DNA of 64,000 bases from Membranipora membranacea (GCA_914767715.1 OU612070.1:18092025-18156024), one strand, 5' to 3'. Positions 24,601 through 36,332 are shown, numbered from the stretch's first letter. Notes: generated by a model from the sequence alone, not told the origin. A program made the numbers and translations.

Positions 24601-24634
<34 letters not shown>
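24601..24634. repeat. AT/AC microsatellite
   Basis: A (TA)n tract runs directly into (CA)n: ttatatatatatacacac continuing as ca repeats to 24634. Confidence 0.9.
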
Positions 24635-25394
24635 GGGTGTGAATATTGAGTTTTTTGAGATATTCATATATCACTCTAAATACAATGGGTTGATAAACTT
24701 GATCTTACATAATATTCAGGATAGTTGTCTAAAGATGATTTGCAGTAAATTACTCCTCTAGCGGAGTAGGGAGTCTATATGAAGAAATGAGAGCAAATGT
24801 TAGCTTGCTTTAAATGTAGCTATTTGTGAATTTTCCCTGCTGCAAATACTTAACTCTCTTAGGGTATACACAATGTTACATTGACTGCCAGCAACTCACA
24901 TTTCGGCACATATTATATAACATATTGACTATGGACCAATTGTTTCCCCTGAAACAGCTGAGGTCGGCTCAACAAATATGAATGGCTGAGGATGAATTTT
25001 TTTCGCAATTCTTAGTTTTGGATTTTTTTACCAGATGTCTTATTACTGATGAAAACCGTGTAAGCCCTCTTTCTTTCACCCTATCTAGATATGAAGTTAG
25101 GGCACTGAGATCATTGCATTTGGAGCCGGATTCTAACATTTTAACAAATTACAAATAACACAACACTTAAAAACCAAAATCACAATCTGATCGCTCACCA
25201 GGTGAGTGAGCAATACCTGCTAGGGGTCTCACTTTCAAATCGTTCAGTCAATGATTGAACTATATACATTCTGAGCGAGCGATTTGGGAGTGATTTTGTC
25301 TAATTGAAAGACCAAGTGGGCAATAATTTCGAGTGATGCGATAGTGATAAATTGCTTTAGTAAAGTATCGCTCTTTCTAATTGAAAGACACCCC
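24635..25394. other. non-coding, includes one copy of a dispersed 63-bp repeat
   Basis: No gene is seen. 25111-25173 is similar to 26661-26723 in the same orientation; the shared core caaattacaaataacacaac extends to acttaaa. A ctcaccaggtgag dyad lies near 25193. Confidence 0.5.
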
Positions 25395-25533
25395 TGATTG
25401 GCAAACTACTGAAGGCTACTAGTAGTGATAATAACTAACAGTTACTAGCTAGACTTCTTAGTTAGTCTACTCATTCTTCACGACTGAGTAGTAGAGTACT
25501 ACTCTACTACTCAGTCGTGAAGAATGAGTAGAC
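25395..25533. repeat. dispersed repeat copy carrying a 69-bp palindrome
   Basis: 25395-25497 matches 28635-28740 (attggcaaactac... through ...actgagtagtagaata) with few changes. In this copy the right part is a perfect inverted repeat: 34-bp arms at 25465-25498 and 25500-25533 around a single central base. The other copy lacks the second arm. This suggests a mobile or fold-back repeat family in which one copy acquired or kept the palindrome. Confidence 0.85.
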
Positions 25534-26118
25534 TTACAGAGTAGTGTGAGAGTAGCTTACCACTTTATCTGATGAATACTTGTTCACTTGTACACTAACT
25601 GCCTTCAAGTTGTTTGACGCGGTAGTCAAATGTCAATAGGTGCCAACATCCTGCTAATCCAATGCCTCAGGTACGTTCTAAAATGTGAGGTACAGTAATC
25701 AAAATCAAGCAGATATAATGTTCATAAAAAGTTCCATAGAGGAGTAAAGTATTCATAGGAGGAAATTTTCTTCATTTTGCGCAGGCTTGAAAAAGCTAAC
25801 TTCAAGAGTAGCAAACATACGCTCACCCTTTTTTTCTTTTTATGGACTTCAACCTTCACTAGCCAAAATTTAATGCTAGCTTACATTAAGTCATCTCAAG
25901 ACTAGCTAAACTAAACTTTAGCTAATACTTACTCCCAAGGCTATACGTTTAGTTGACTATAAATTAGAAACAAGTTTTATGCTGTTTAATTTTTTTTAGG
26001 GCCTGTGACCTAGAATTACCCACACACCAACATATGTTGGGATGTTAAATGCCCCATGATAACCACAATCTAACAATTGACAATACTTTAAGAGACAGAT
26101 TTCATTATCATTTCATTC
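25534..26118. other. non-coding, nothing recognised
   Basis: AT-rich DNA between two inverted-repeat structures. No gene is visible. Confidence 0.5.
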
Positions 26119-26226
26119 ACCCCCTCCCCCCTTCCTTCACCTGCAATCTACCTTATCAATCTAATTAGTTAACCACTAATTAGGTTGATAAGGTAGATAG
26201 CAGGTGAAGGGAGGGAGGGAGGGGGG
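26119..26226. repeat. fold-back sequence with arms of about 48 bp
   Basis: The left arm (to 26169) contains ccttcacctgcaatctacc and ccttatcaatctaattag. The right arm (from 26175) is its near reverse complement, ending in the G-rich tract gggagggaggg. The loop is taacc. A few substitutions and one length difference separate the arms. No coding content; MITE-like, but no target duplication was confirmed. Confidence 0.8.
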
Positions 26227-26266
26227 TCTTTCAATGAGTATGAGATATGGTTACCAATTAGGCTAC

Positions 26267-26354
26267 CGATGGTATCCTTGATTTGGACAATCAAATACAA
26301 ATGATCACTGCGATGGTATCTCTGATTTGGACAATCAAATACAAATGATCACTG
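26267..26354. repeat. 44-bp tandem duplication
   Basis: 26267-26310 and 26311-26354 are head-to-tail copies (cgatggtatc...gatcactg) differing by ccttg versus ctctg. Confidence 0.9.
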
Positions 26355-26430
26355 CGTCAGGGTAGCGAAGAGTATATCATGACCCATCATGAATCATAAT
26401 AATGTAACTATTTGGCACTCAGACACTCAC

Positions 26431-26535
26431 TCGGTACATCAAGATTTCTCAGGACAGAATTCAAACCACCAAAGGTTCTGATGCGTAACTCTGCCATTAT
26501 CATGCCATACTGAATCAGTCTTTCTCCTGTATTCT
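26431..26535 (-). CDS. candidate internal exon, unidentified protein
   Basis: On the minus strand aaatatttgttgcag is followed by 105 bp and then gtgagtg, a good acceptor and donor. One frame is open throughout, the others are not; it reads in part GERLIQYGMIMAELRIRTF and GGLNSVLRNLDVP, which is protein-like. The exon begins two bases into a codon and ends one base into the next. The preceding candidate exon (27167-27251) ends with one base, so the join keeps frame. I do not recognise the family. The local 63-bp dispersed repeat at 26661-26723 would sit in the intron. Confidence 0.4.
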
Positions 26536-26660
26536 CTGCAACAAATATTTAGTTGATGATGTGATAAAGTATGAATATAATACATTCCAATGTCCTAAGT
26601 ACATAAGTCTTATAACAAGGCTTTGCTGCTACAAGGTTCATCCCTGGACCCTTCAATTTT

Positions 26661-26723
26661 CTCTGCATTGAGAGCCTGATTCTAGCATGTTGCCAAATTA
26701 CAAATAACACAACACTTAAAGAC
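26661..26723. repeat. dispersed repeat, second copy of 25111-25173
   Basis: This shows about 80 percent similarity over 63 bp with 25111-25173, same orientation, best conserved in caaattacaaataacacaac. Confidence 0.6.
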
Positions 26724-27166
26724 CTGGTTAAATCTACAATCCCTATGATGGAAACAGATTTGCCAGCCGTTGGTGAAGAAGTTTGTGAAATTTTATATCT
26801 GGTGTCTTGGAATGGAAACACTCGATCTATAGGTTTGATCAGCACATAACGCCAGCAAATTTGTAACTAAAATGATCATTCAAGATAATGAGCTGTGGCA
26901 AGGAGGGTGGAATATAGGGAAGAGGTGACTTGATGTTGCGAGATGGAATGAGTTGTTCCCTCCATGAAAAAAAGAGCACAACTCCGATAGTCACTGAACT
27001 CCTAATTACACTAACTGGCCGGCTTCAATGAAAATTTCTTGCTGAGGCCTGCCAGTGTTCAAGCAGTTTTTACCAAATTTATGCCATGATACTTCAACGA
27101 TTACACCGACGCAATTATCATCAGTTAGCCTACACATATCACCTGACATTTATATCATTATATTAC

Positions 27167-27251
27167 TAACGATGCTCGATGCAAGTGTAACAGTGGAGAT
27201 ATCGATGCTTATAACCCCAGCCATCTCAAGCCTTTCTGGGTCAGTTCCCTG
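27167..27251 (-). CDS. candidate exon, second membrane-type segment of unidentified protein
   Basis: The minus-strand acceptor gattaagttgcag precedes CAGGGAACTGACCC. The frame continues in phase 0 from the candidate exon ending at 27306 and reads in part QGTDPERLEMAGVISIDIST, then a hydrophobic stretch (VTLASSIV). A usable donor, gtaata, follows at 27166. If it is not used, the frame ends at the TAA at 27150-27152, giving a short protein of about 62 residues from the ATG at 27392. Both versions are possible. No domain is recognised. Confidence 0.4.
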
Positions 27252-27305
27252 CTGCAACTTAATCAAATTTTACAATCGAAAATGAAAATTTGATTGTCTC
27301 CTTAC

Positions 27306-27459
27306 CTGTTTGAATTGAGTAAGCTGAACGACTATTGATACTACGAGTTGTATCACATCTGCTATAAACCACCCAAACACTCTCTTCTTCATTGTACTGT
27401 TCTCAGTACTATTCTGCGGTCTGTGTTGCTTTACAATGTAGACTAAAATACAAAAAAAT
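27306..27459 (-). CDS. candidate exon encoding a transmembrane segment
   Basis: On the minus strand ccttttgattgcag is followed by an open frame ending exactly at CAG|gtaagg, a near-ideal donor (gtaag at 27301-27305). An ATG with A at -3 lies at 27392; from there the frame reads MKKRVFGWFIADVIQLVVSI and on into VVQLTQFKQ. That is a basic start followed by a membrane-spanning stretch of about 20 residues. A second hydrophobic run (FFCILVYIV) lies upstream of that ATG in the same frame, so translation could start earlier or in another exon. The next candidate exon continues in phase 0. The protein is not recognised; it looks like a small membrane protein or part of a multi-pass one. Confidence 0.45.
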
Positions 27460-28634
27460 CTGCAATCAAAAGGAGTCATTTCTTGTATCTAGGCCTATCT
27501 ACTTTTTTCCCAAATTAACAAGACGAATAATTAAACCAGCGTTATACTCTAGAGAGCTAGTACCTCTGCAACACTTGAATACACCATTCTTTTGATGAAG
27601 ATTTACATTTGGGAAACTTTTGCAATTGTGTGCAAGCTGGCAATGGTCTAGTTTCTCTTAGTAACCAATTTCTCTACTCTCCAACTACAGACCACTATAA
27701 CCAATGGTTGTCAGTGGTTGACCTTGAATTAAGGCGAAGTACATGCTTGCAACTCAAAGAGCCCACACATGTAATATTATATGCAATCCGCCCCCCTCCC
27801 CGATCACTGCTTATTATAATGAAATGACCACTGTGACGCAGTTGAGACTCTGTACAGCCAACAAATCATTTGAATTCAATACCATTGGCAAAAGGCAAGG
27901 TCTGCACTGGTTTCCTTCCTCTGGTGATCGGGGTTGGTATATTCTTTATTACATTATAGACCAGGGAATATTTCAATTAGCATGAGCTGTGCTTTGTAAA
28001 CCAAAAGATCATTACAACTTAAATGCTCAATATCCTCGCTCCTTAGATAAATTTGTTCGCAAATAGTTCACACAAGAGTGAGCATAGTTCAATTGATTAG
28101 TGGCCAATTCTCGAACGAAGCTAAAAGCAGGTCTCGCCTACTAAGCTAGATGATGATGTACCACTTGGTCTTATATGCGCATGCTTGATCAGTAAATAAA
28201 GTGTATACTAATATGTATATAGTTTTGCTGTTTGTATTTAAGGGTGACCCCACCAGTCTCAGACAGTTGGGAATGGTTGACATGAAGCAATAGTGATCCG
28301 TCAGTTGCGCCGAGACAAAGCCTATGCACACACTTTATACAAATTCAAGACCCAGCCTACATAGGCTGTAGTTGTAGTAAAGAGAGGGGGCATTTCCTTA
28401 CAATGTAAAGTATGTAGGCCTACGTGTAGCCATAGTAGATTAGCAATAACAGTTCTAGACAATTAGTTGCACGAGAGTTGCCCACCTCAACATGCCACCA
28501 CCAACAAACAACAAATCGAGGAGTAAGGAGTAAACTCCTTGAACTTGTATGAGCCTTCCCCCCCCCTCTTACAACTCTTAGGAGTCCTTCTCCTTGCTTG
28601 ATATTACACTGCACATGTACATTGGACTGGTACC
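27460..28634. other. possible upstream region of the minus-strand gene candidate
   Basis: No certain exon or promoter was found. A 10-bp inverted pair (ccccgatcac at 27798 and gtgatcgggg near 27924) lies 120 bp apart. 28525-28540 is another AAGGAGT/ACTCCTT hairpin with loop aa. Confidence 0.35.
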
Positions 28635-28740
28635 ATTGGCAAACTACAGAAAGCTACTAGTAGTGATAGTAACTAACAGTTACTAGCTAGACTTCTTAGT
28701 TAGTCTACTCATTTTTCACTCACAACTGAGTAGTAGAATA
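28635..28740. repeat. second copy of the 25395 dispersed repeat, without palindrome
   Basis: The sequence matches 25395-25497 in the same orientation, including gctactagtagtgata and cttcttagttagtctactc. It diverges where the palindrome of the first copy begins its second arm. Confidence 0.8.
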
Positions 28741-29159
28741 GTAGTGTACCAAATGTAAATACTAAATAACATTTATTTACCTGAGAGCTACAACAAATTG
28801 ATTCAATCAAGTCCATTCACAGCTGTTCTAATTTCATTCTTCTTCTTCTTGTGAAGCTGAGTTGGCTCATCATCTCTTCATCGTGGTCTTATGTGTCTGT
28901 GAAGTAACTGATTGGTGCCACTGAGTCTGACTGCTGTTCAGAAAGTTGACTACTAGCAATATCGATAACTAACTCAGTGTTCCCCAACACAGATATTGTA
29001 ATCAGTATGAAGTTATTGAACAGGCCAATAAGAAAAAAGTAAGATGTAATGGGCCAATCATATCAAAGCCTGTGAAAATTCGAAGAGAGAGGGCAACTCT
29101 TCATTTTGAAGGTTTTAACGTGAGAGGGCAATTCCGAACCAGTTACCTTATTACCCTGG
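28741..29159. other. non-coding right end of the island
   Basis: No gene is seen. Near the end the words gagagggcaa-ctctt and gagagggcaa-ttcc form a short direct repeat at about 29090-29135, just inside the proposed terminal inverted repeat. Confidence 0.45.
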
Positions 29160-32100
29160 AGAATAAGTGTTTCATTCTGAAATTTGAAAGTTTTTTCAAA
29201 ATGCGCATTTTTTTCACCAAGATGCTCAACTCAGTGAGATAAACACTTTCGCGCGTTTTTACGACTTTTTTCGCTATAACTTCGCCAATTTTGGTCCGAT
29301 CGTCCCGATATTTGCGGCGTTAGACTCGCAGCGAGAAACTGAGTCAGAATAAGTGTTTCAATCTGAAATTTGAAAGTTTTTTCAAAATGCGCATTTTTTT
29401 CACCAAGATGCTCAACTCAGTGAGATAAACACTTTCGCGCGTTTTTACGACTTTTTTCGCTATAACTTCGCCAATTTTGGTCCGATCGTCCCGATATTTG
29501 CGGCGTTAGACTCGCAGCGAGAAACTGAGTCAGAATAAGTGTTTCAATCTGAAATTTGAAAGTTTTTTCAAAATGCGCATTTTTTTCACCAAGATGCTCA
29601 ACTCAGTTAAATAAACACTTTCGCGCGTTTTTACGACTTTTTTCGCTATAACTTCGCCAATTTTGGTCCGATCGTCCCGATATTTGCGGCGTTAGACTCG
29701 CAGCGAGAAACTGAGTCAGAATAAGTGTTTCAATCTGAAATTTGAAAGTTTTTTCAAAATGCGCATTTTTTTCACCAAGATGCTCAACTCAGTGAGATAA
29801 ACACTTTCGCGCGTTTTTACGACTTTTTTCGCTATAACTTCGCCAATTTTGGTCCGATCGTCCCGATATTTGCGGCGTTAGACTCGCAGCGAGAAACTGA
29901 GTCAGAATAAGTGTTTCAATCTGAAATTTGAAAGTTTTTTCAAAATGCGCATTTTTTTCACCAAGATGCTCAACTCAGTGAGATAAACACTTTCGCGCGT
30001 TTTTACGACTTTTTTCGCTATAACTTCGCCAATTTTGGTCCGATCGTCCCGATATTTGCGGCGTTAGACTCGCAGCGAGAAACTGAGTCAGAATAAGTGT
30101 TTCAATCTGAAATTTGAAAGTTTTTTCAAAATGCGCATTTTTTTCACCAAGATGCTCAACTCAGTGAGATAAACACTTTCGCGCGTTTTTACGACTTTTT
30201 TCGCTATAACTTCGCCAATTTTGGTCCGATCGTCCCGATATTTGCGGCGTTAGACTCGCAGCGAGAAACTGAGTCAGAATAAGTGTTTCAATCTGAAATT
30301 TGAAAGTTTTTTCAAAATGCGCATTTTTTTCACCAAGATGCTCAACTCAGTGAGATAAACACTTTCGCGCGTTTTTACGACTTTTTTCGCTATAACTTCG
30401 CCAATTTTGGTCCGATCGTCCCGATATTTGCGGCGTTAGACTCGCAGCGAGAAACTGAGTCAGAATAAGTGTTTCAATCTGAAATTTGAAAGTTTTTTCA
30501 AAATGCGCATTTTTTTCACCAAGATGCTCAACTCAGTGAGATAAACACTTTCGCGCGTTTTTACGACTTTTTTCGCTATAACTTCGCCAATTTTGGTTCG
30601 ATCATCCCGATATTTGCGGCGTTAGACTCGCAGCGAGAAACTGAGTCAGAATAAGTGTTTCAATCTGAAATTTGAAAGTTTTTTCAAAATGCGCATTTTT
30701 TTCACCAAGATGCTCAACTCAGTGAGATAAACACTTTCGCGCGTTTTTACGACTTTTTTCGCTATAACTTCGCCAATTTTGGTCCGATCGTCCCGATATT
30801 TGCGGCGTTAGACTCGCAGCGAGAAACTGAGTCAGAATAAGTGTTTCAATCTGAAATTTGAAAGTTTTTTCAAAATGCGCATTTTTTTCACCAAGATGCT
30901 CAACTCAGTGAGATAAACACTTTCGCGCGTTTTTTACGACTTTTTTCGCTATAACTTCGCCAATTTTGGTCCGATCGTCCCGATATTTGCGGCGTTAGAC
31001 TCGCAGCGAGAAACTGAGTCAGAATAAGTGTTTCATTCTGAAATTTGAAAGTTTTTTCAAAATGCGCATTTTTTTCACCAAGATGCTCAACTCAGTGAGA
31101 TAAACACTTTCGCGCGTTTTTACGACTTTTTTCGCTATAACTTCGCCAATTTTGGTCCGATCGTCCCGATATTTGCGGCGTTAGACTCGCAGCGAGAAAC
31201 TGAGTCAGAATAAGTGTTTCAATCTGAAATTTGAAAGTTTTTTCAAAATGCGCATTTTTTTCACCAAGATGCTCAACTCAGTGAGATAAACACTTTCGCG
31301 CGTTTTTACGACTTTTTTCGCTATAACTTCGCCAATTTTGGTTCGATCATCCCGATATTTGCGGCGTTAGACTCGCAGCGAGAAACTGAGTCAGAATAAG
31401 TGTTTCAATCTGAAATTTGAAAGTTTTTTCAAAATGCGCATTTTTTTCACCAAGATGCTCAACTCAGTGAGATAAACACTTTCGCGCGTTTTTACGACTT
31501 TTTTCGCTATAACTTCGCCAATTTTGGTCCGATCGTCCCGATATTTGCGGCGTTAGACTCGCAGCGAGAAACTGAGTCAGAATAAGTGTTTCAATCTGAA
31601 ATTTGAAAGTTTTTTCAAAATGCGCATTTTTTTCACCAAGATGCTCAACTCAGTGAGATAAAGACTTTCGCGCGTTTTTACGACTTTTTTCGCTATAACT
31701 TCGCCAATTTTGGTCCGATCGTCCCGATATTTGCGGCGTTAGACTCGCAGCGAGAAACTGAGTCAGAATAAGTGTTTCAATCTGAAATTTGAAAGTTTTT
31801 TCAAAATGCGCATTTTTTTCACCAAGATGCTCAACTCAGTGAGATAAAGACTTTCGCGCGTTTTTACGACTTTTTTCGCTATAACTTCGCCAATTTTGGT
31901 CCGATCGTCCCGATATTTGCGGCGTTAGACTCGCAGCGAGAAACTGAGTCAGAATAAGTGTTTCAATCTGAAATTTGAAAGTTTTTTCAAAATGCGCATT
32001 TTTTTCACCAAGATGCTCAACTCAGTGAGATAAACACTTTCGCGCGTTTATACGACTTTTTTCGCTATAACTTCGCCAATTTTGGTCCGATCGTCCCGAT

Positions 32101-35100
32101 ATTTGCGGCGTTAGACTCGCAGCGAGAAACTGAGTCAGAATAAGTGTTTCAATCTGAAATTTGAAAGTTTTTTCAAAATGCGCATTTTTTTCACCAAGAT
32201 GCTCAACTCAGTGAGATAAACACTTTCGCGCGTTTATACGACTTTTTTCGCTATAACTTCGCCAATTTTGGTCCGATCGTCCCGATATTTGCGGCGTTAG
32301 ACTCGCAGCGAGAAACTGAGTCAGAATAAGTGTTTCAATCTGAAATTTGAAAGTTTTTTCAAAATGCGCATTTTTTTCACCAAGATGCTCAACTCAGTGA
32401 GATAAACACTTTCGCGCGTTTTTACGACTTTTTTCGCTATAACTTCGCCAATTTTGGTCCGATCGTCCCGATATTTGCGGCGTTAGACTCGCAGCGAGAA
32501 ACTGAGTCAGAATAAGTGTTTCAATCTGAAATTTGAAAGTTTTTTCAAAATGCGCATTTTTTTCACCAAGATGCTCAAACTCAGTGAGATAAACACTTTC
32601 GCGCGTTTTTACGACTTTTTTCGCTATAACTTCGCCAATTTTGGTCCGATCGTCCCGATATTTGCGGCGTTAGACTCGCAGCGAGAAACTGAGTCAGAAT
32701 AAGTGTTTCAATCTGAAATTTGAAAGTTTTTTCAAAATGCGCATTTTTTTCACCAAGATGCTCAAACTCAGTGAGATAAACACTTTCGCGCGTTTTTACG
32801 ACTTTTTTCGCTATAACTTCGCCAATTTTGGTCCGATCGTCCCGATATTTGCGGCGTTAGACTCGCAGCGAGAAACTGAGTCAGAATAAGTGTTTCAATC
32901 TGAAATTTGAAAGTTTTTTCAAAATGCGCATTTTTTTCACCAAGATGCTCAACTCAGTGAGATAAACACTTTCGCGCGTTTTTACGACTTTTTTCGCTAT
33001 AACTTCGCCAATTTTGGTCCGATCGTCCCGATATTTGCGGCGTTAGACTCGCAGCGAGAAACTGAGTCAGAATAAGTGTTTCAATCTGAAATTTGAAAGT
33101 TTTTTCAAAATGCGCATTTTTTTCACCAAGATGCTCAACTCAGTGAGATAAACACTTTCGCGCGTTTTTACGACTTTTTTCGCTATAACTTCGCCAATTT
33201 TGGTCCGATCGTCCCGATATTTGCGGCGTTAGACTCGCAGCGAGAAACTGAGTCAGAATAAGTGTTTCAATCTGAAATTTGAAAGTTTTTTCAAAATGCG
33301 CATTTTTTTCACCAAGATGCTCAACTCAGTGAGATAAACACTTTCGCGCGTTTTTACGACTTTTTTCGCTATAACTTCGCCAATTTTGGTTCGATCATCC
33401 CGATATTTGCGGCGTTAGACTCGCAGCGAGAAACTGAGTCAGAATAAGTGTTTCAATCTGAAATTTGAAAGTTTTTTCAAAATGCGCATTTTTTTCACCA
33501 AGATGCTCAACTCAGTGAGATAAACACTTTCGCGCGTTTTTACGACTTTTTTCGCTATAACTTCGCCAATTTTGGTCCGATCGTCCCGATATTTGCGGCG
33601 TTAGACTCGCAGCGAGAAACTGAGTCAGAATAAGTGTTTCAATCTGAAATTTGAAAGTTTTTTCAAAATGCGCATTTTTTTCACCAAGATGCTCAACTCA
33701 GTGAGATAAACACTTTCGCGCGTTTTTACGACTTTTTTCGCTATAACTTCGCCAATTTTGGTCCGATCGTCCCGATATTTGCGGCGTTAGACTCGCAGCG
33801 AGAAACTGAGTCAGAATAAGTGTTTCAATCTGAAATTTGAAAGTTTTTTCAAAATGCGCATTTTTTTCACCAAGATGCTCAACTCAGTGAGATAAACACT
33901 TTCGCGCGTTTTTTACGACTTTTTTCGCTATAAACTTCGCCAATTTTGGTCCCGATCGTCCCGATATTTGCGGCGTTAGACTCGCAGCGAGAAACTGAGT
34001 CAGAATAAGTGTTTCAATCTGAAATTTGAAAGTTTTTTCAAAATGCGCATTTTTTTCACCAAGATGCTCAACTCAGTGAGATAAAGACTTTCGCGCGTTT
34101 TTTACGACTTTTTTCGCTATAACTTCGCCAATTTTGGTCCGATCGTCCCGATATTTGCGGCGTTAGACTCGCAGCGAGAAACTGAGTCAGAATAAGTGTT
34201 TCAATCTGAAATTTGAAAGTTTTTTCAAAATGCGCATTTTTTTCACCAAGATGCTCAACTCAGTGAGATAAACACTTTCGCGCGTTTTTACGACTTTTTT
34301 CGCTATAACTTCGCCAATTTTGGTCCGATCGTCCCGATATTTGCGGCGTTAGACTCGCAGCGAGGAAACTGAGTCAGAATAAGTGTTTCAATCTGAAATT
34401 TGAAAGTATTTTCAAAATGCGCATTTTTTTCACCAAGATGCTCAACTCAGTGAGATAAACACTTTCGCGCGTTTTTACGACTTTTTCCGCTATAAACTTC
34501 GCCAATTTTGGTCCGATCGTCCCGATATTTGCGGCGTTAGACTCGCAGCGAGAAACTGAGTCAGAATAAGTGTTTCAATCTGAAATTTGAAAGTTTTTTC
34601 AAAATGCGCATTTTTTTCACCAAGATGCTCAACTCAGTTAAATAAACACTTTCGCGCGTTTTTACGACTTTTTTCGCTATAACTTCGCCAATTTTGGTCC
34701 GATCGTCCCGATATTTGCGGCGTTAGACTCGCAGCGAGAAACTGAGTCAGAATAAGTGTTTCAATCTGAAATTTGAAAGTTTTTTCAAAATGCGCATTTT
34801 TTTTCACCAAGATGCTCAACTCAGTGAGATAAACACTTTCGCGCGTTTTTACGACTTTTTTCGCTATAACTTCGCCAATTTTGGTCCGATCGTCCCGATA
34901 TTTGCGGCGTTAGACTCGCAGCGAGAAACTGAGTCAGAATAAGTGTTTCAATCTGAAATTTGAAAGTTTTTTCAAAATGCGCATTTTTTTCACCAAGATG
35001 CTCAACTCAGTGAGATAAACACTTTCGCGCGTTTTTACGACTTTTTTCGCTATAACTTCGCCAATTTTGGTCCGATCGTCCCGATATTTGCGGCGTTAGA

Positions 35101-36332
35101 CTCGCTGCGAGAAACTGAGTCAGAATAAGTGTTTCAATCTGAAATTTGAAAGTTTTTTCAAAATGCGCATTTTTTTCACCAAGATGCTCAACTCAGTGAG
35201 ATAAACACTTTCGCGCGTTTTTACGACTTTTTTCGCTATAACTTCGCCAAATTTTTGTCCGATCGTCCCGATATTTGCGGCGTTAGACTCGCAGCGAGAA
35301 ACTGAGTCAGAATAAGTGTTTCAATCTGAAATTTGAAAGTTTTTTCAAAATGCGCATTTTTTTCACCAAGATGCTCAACTCAGTGAGATAAACACTTTCG
35401 CGCGTTTTTTACGACTTTTTTCGCTATAACTTCGCCAATTTTGGTCCGATCGTCCCGATATTTGCGGCGTTAGACTCGCAGCGAGAAACTGAGTCAGAAT
35501 AAGTGTTTCAATCTGAAATTTGAAAGTTTTTTCAAAATGCGCATTTTTTTCACCAAGATGCTCAACTCAGTGAGATAAACACTTTCGACGCGTTTTTACG
35601 ACTTTTTTCGCTATAACTTCGCCAATTTTGGTTCGATCATCCCGATATTTGCGGCGTTAGACTCGCAGCGAGAAACTGAGTCAGAATAAGTGTTTCAATC
35701 TGAAATTTGAAAGTTTTTTCAAAATGCGCATTTTTTTCACCAAGATGCTCAACTCAGTGAGATAAACACTTTCGCGCGTTTTTTACGACTTTTTTCGCTA
35801 TAACTTCGCCAATTTTGGTCCGATCGTCCCGATATTTGCGGCGTTAGACTCGCAGCGAGAAACTGAGTCAGAATAAGTGTTTCAATCTGAAATTTGAAAG
35901 TTTTTTCAAAATGCGCATTTTTTTCACCAAGATGCTCAACTCAGTGAGATAAACACTTTCGCCGCGTTTTTACGACTTTTTTCGCTATAACTTCGCCAAT
36001 TTTGGTCCGATCGTCCCGATATTTGCGGCGTTAGACTCGCAGCGAGAAACTGAGTCAGAATAAGTGTTTCAATCTGAAATTTGAAAGTTTTTTCAAAATG
36101 CGCATTTTTTTCACCAAGATGCTCAACTCAGTGAGATAAACACTTTCGCGCGTTTTTACGACTTTTTTCGCTATAACTTCGCCAATTTTGGTCCGATCGT
36201 CCCGATATTTGCGGCGTTAGACTCGCAGCGAGAAACTGAGTCAGAATAAGTGTTTCAATCTGAAATTTGAAAGTTTTTTCAAAATGCGCATTTTTTTCAC
36301 CAAGATGCTCAACTCAGTGAGATAAACACTTT
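29160..36332. repeat. satellite array B, 186-bp monomer, about 38 copies
   Basis: This is the same A-type subfamily as 7096-16209. An ordered set of variants (two aaagac units, two tttatacg units, two caaactc units, one ggttcgatcat unit) matches array A at a constant offset of exactly 22,824 bp from 31660 to 33388. The match continues with small indels to about 34490. Within array B, gttaaat (29606 and 34637) and ggttcgatcat (30595 and 35630) recur about 5.03 kb apart, near 27 monomers. Extra-base indels become frequent from about 33.9 kb to the gap. Confidence 0.97.

Larger units (their letters stand above)
16210..29159. mobile_element. 12.95-kb island between arrays A and B, possible single insertion
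   Basis: Array A stops after ...gagtcAGAA and array B resumes with AGAAtaagtg, so the monomer sequence gagtcagaataagtg is interrupted with AGAA repeated on both sides (16206-16209 and 29160-29163). The island begins CTCAGGGCATATAAGGTAA, and its end read on the other strand begins CCAGGGTAATAAGGTAA, an imperfect terminal inverted repeat sharing CAGGG and ATAAGGTAA. Arrays A and B belong to the same subfamily. Together these suggest one insertion event, or a composite that entered as a unit. No transposase is recognised inside, and 4-bp duplications can arise by chance, so this is inference. Confidence 0.4.

Noticed and set aside
26549-26845. 98-codon minus-strand frame between candidate exons
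   Set aside because: It includes the dispersed 63-bp repeat also found at 25111 and has no splice or domain support.
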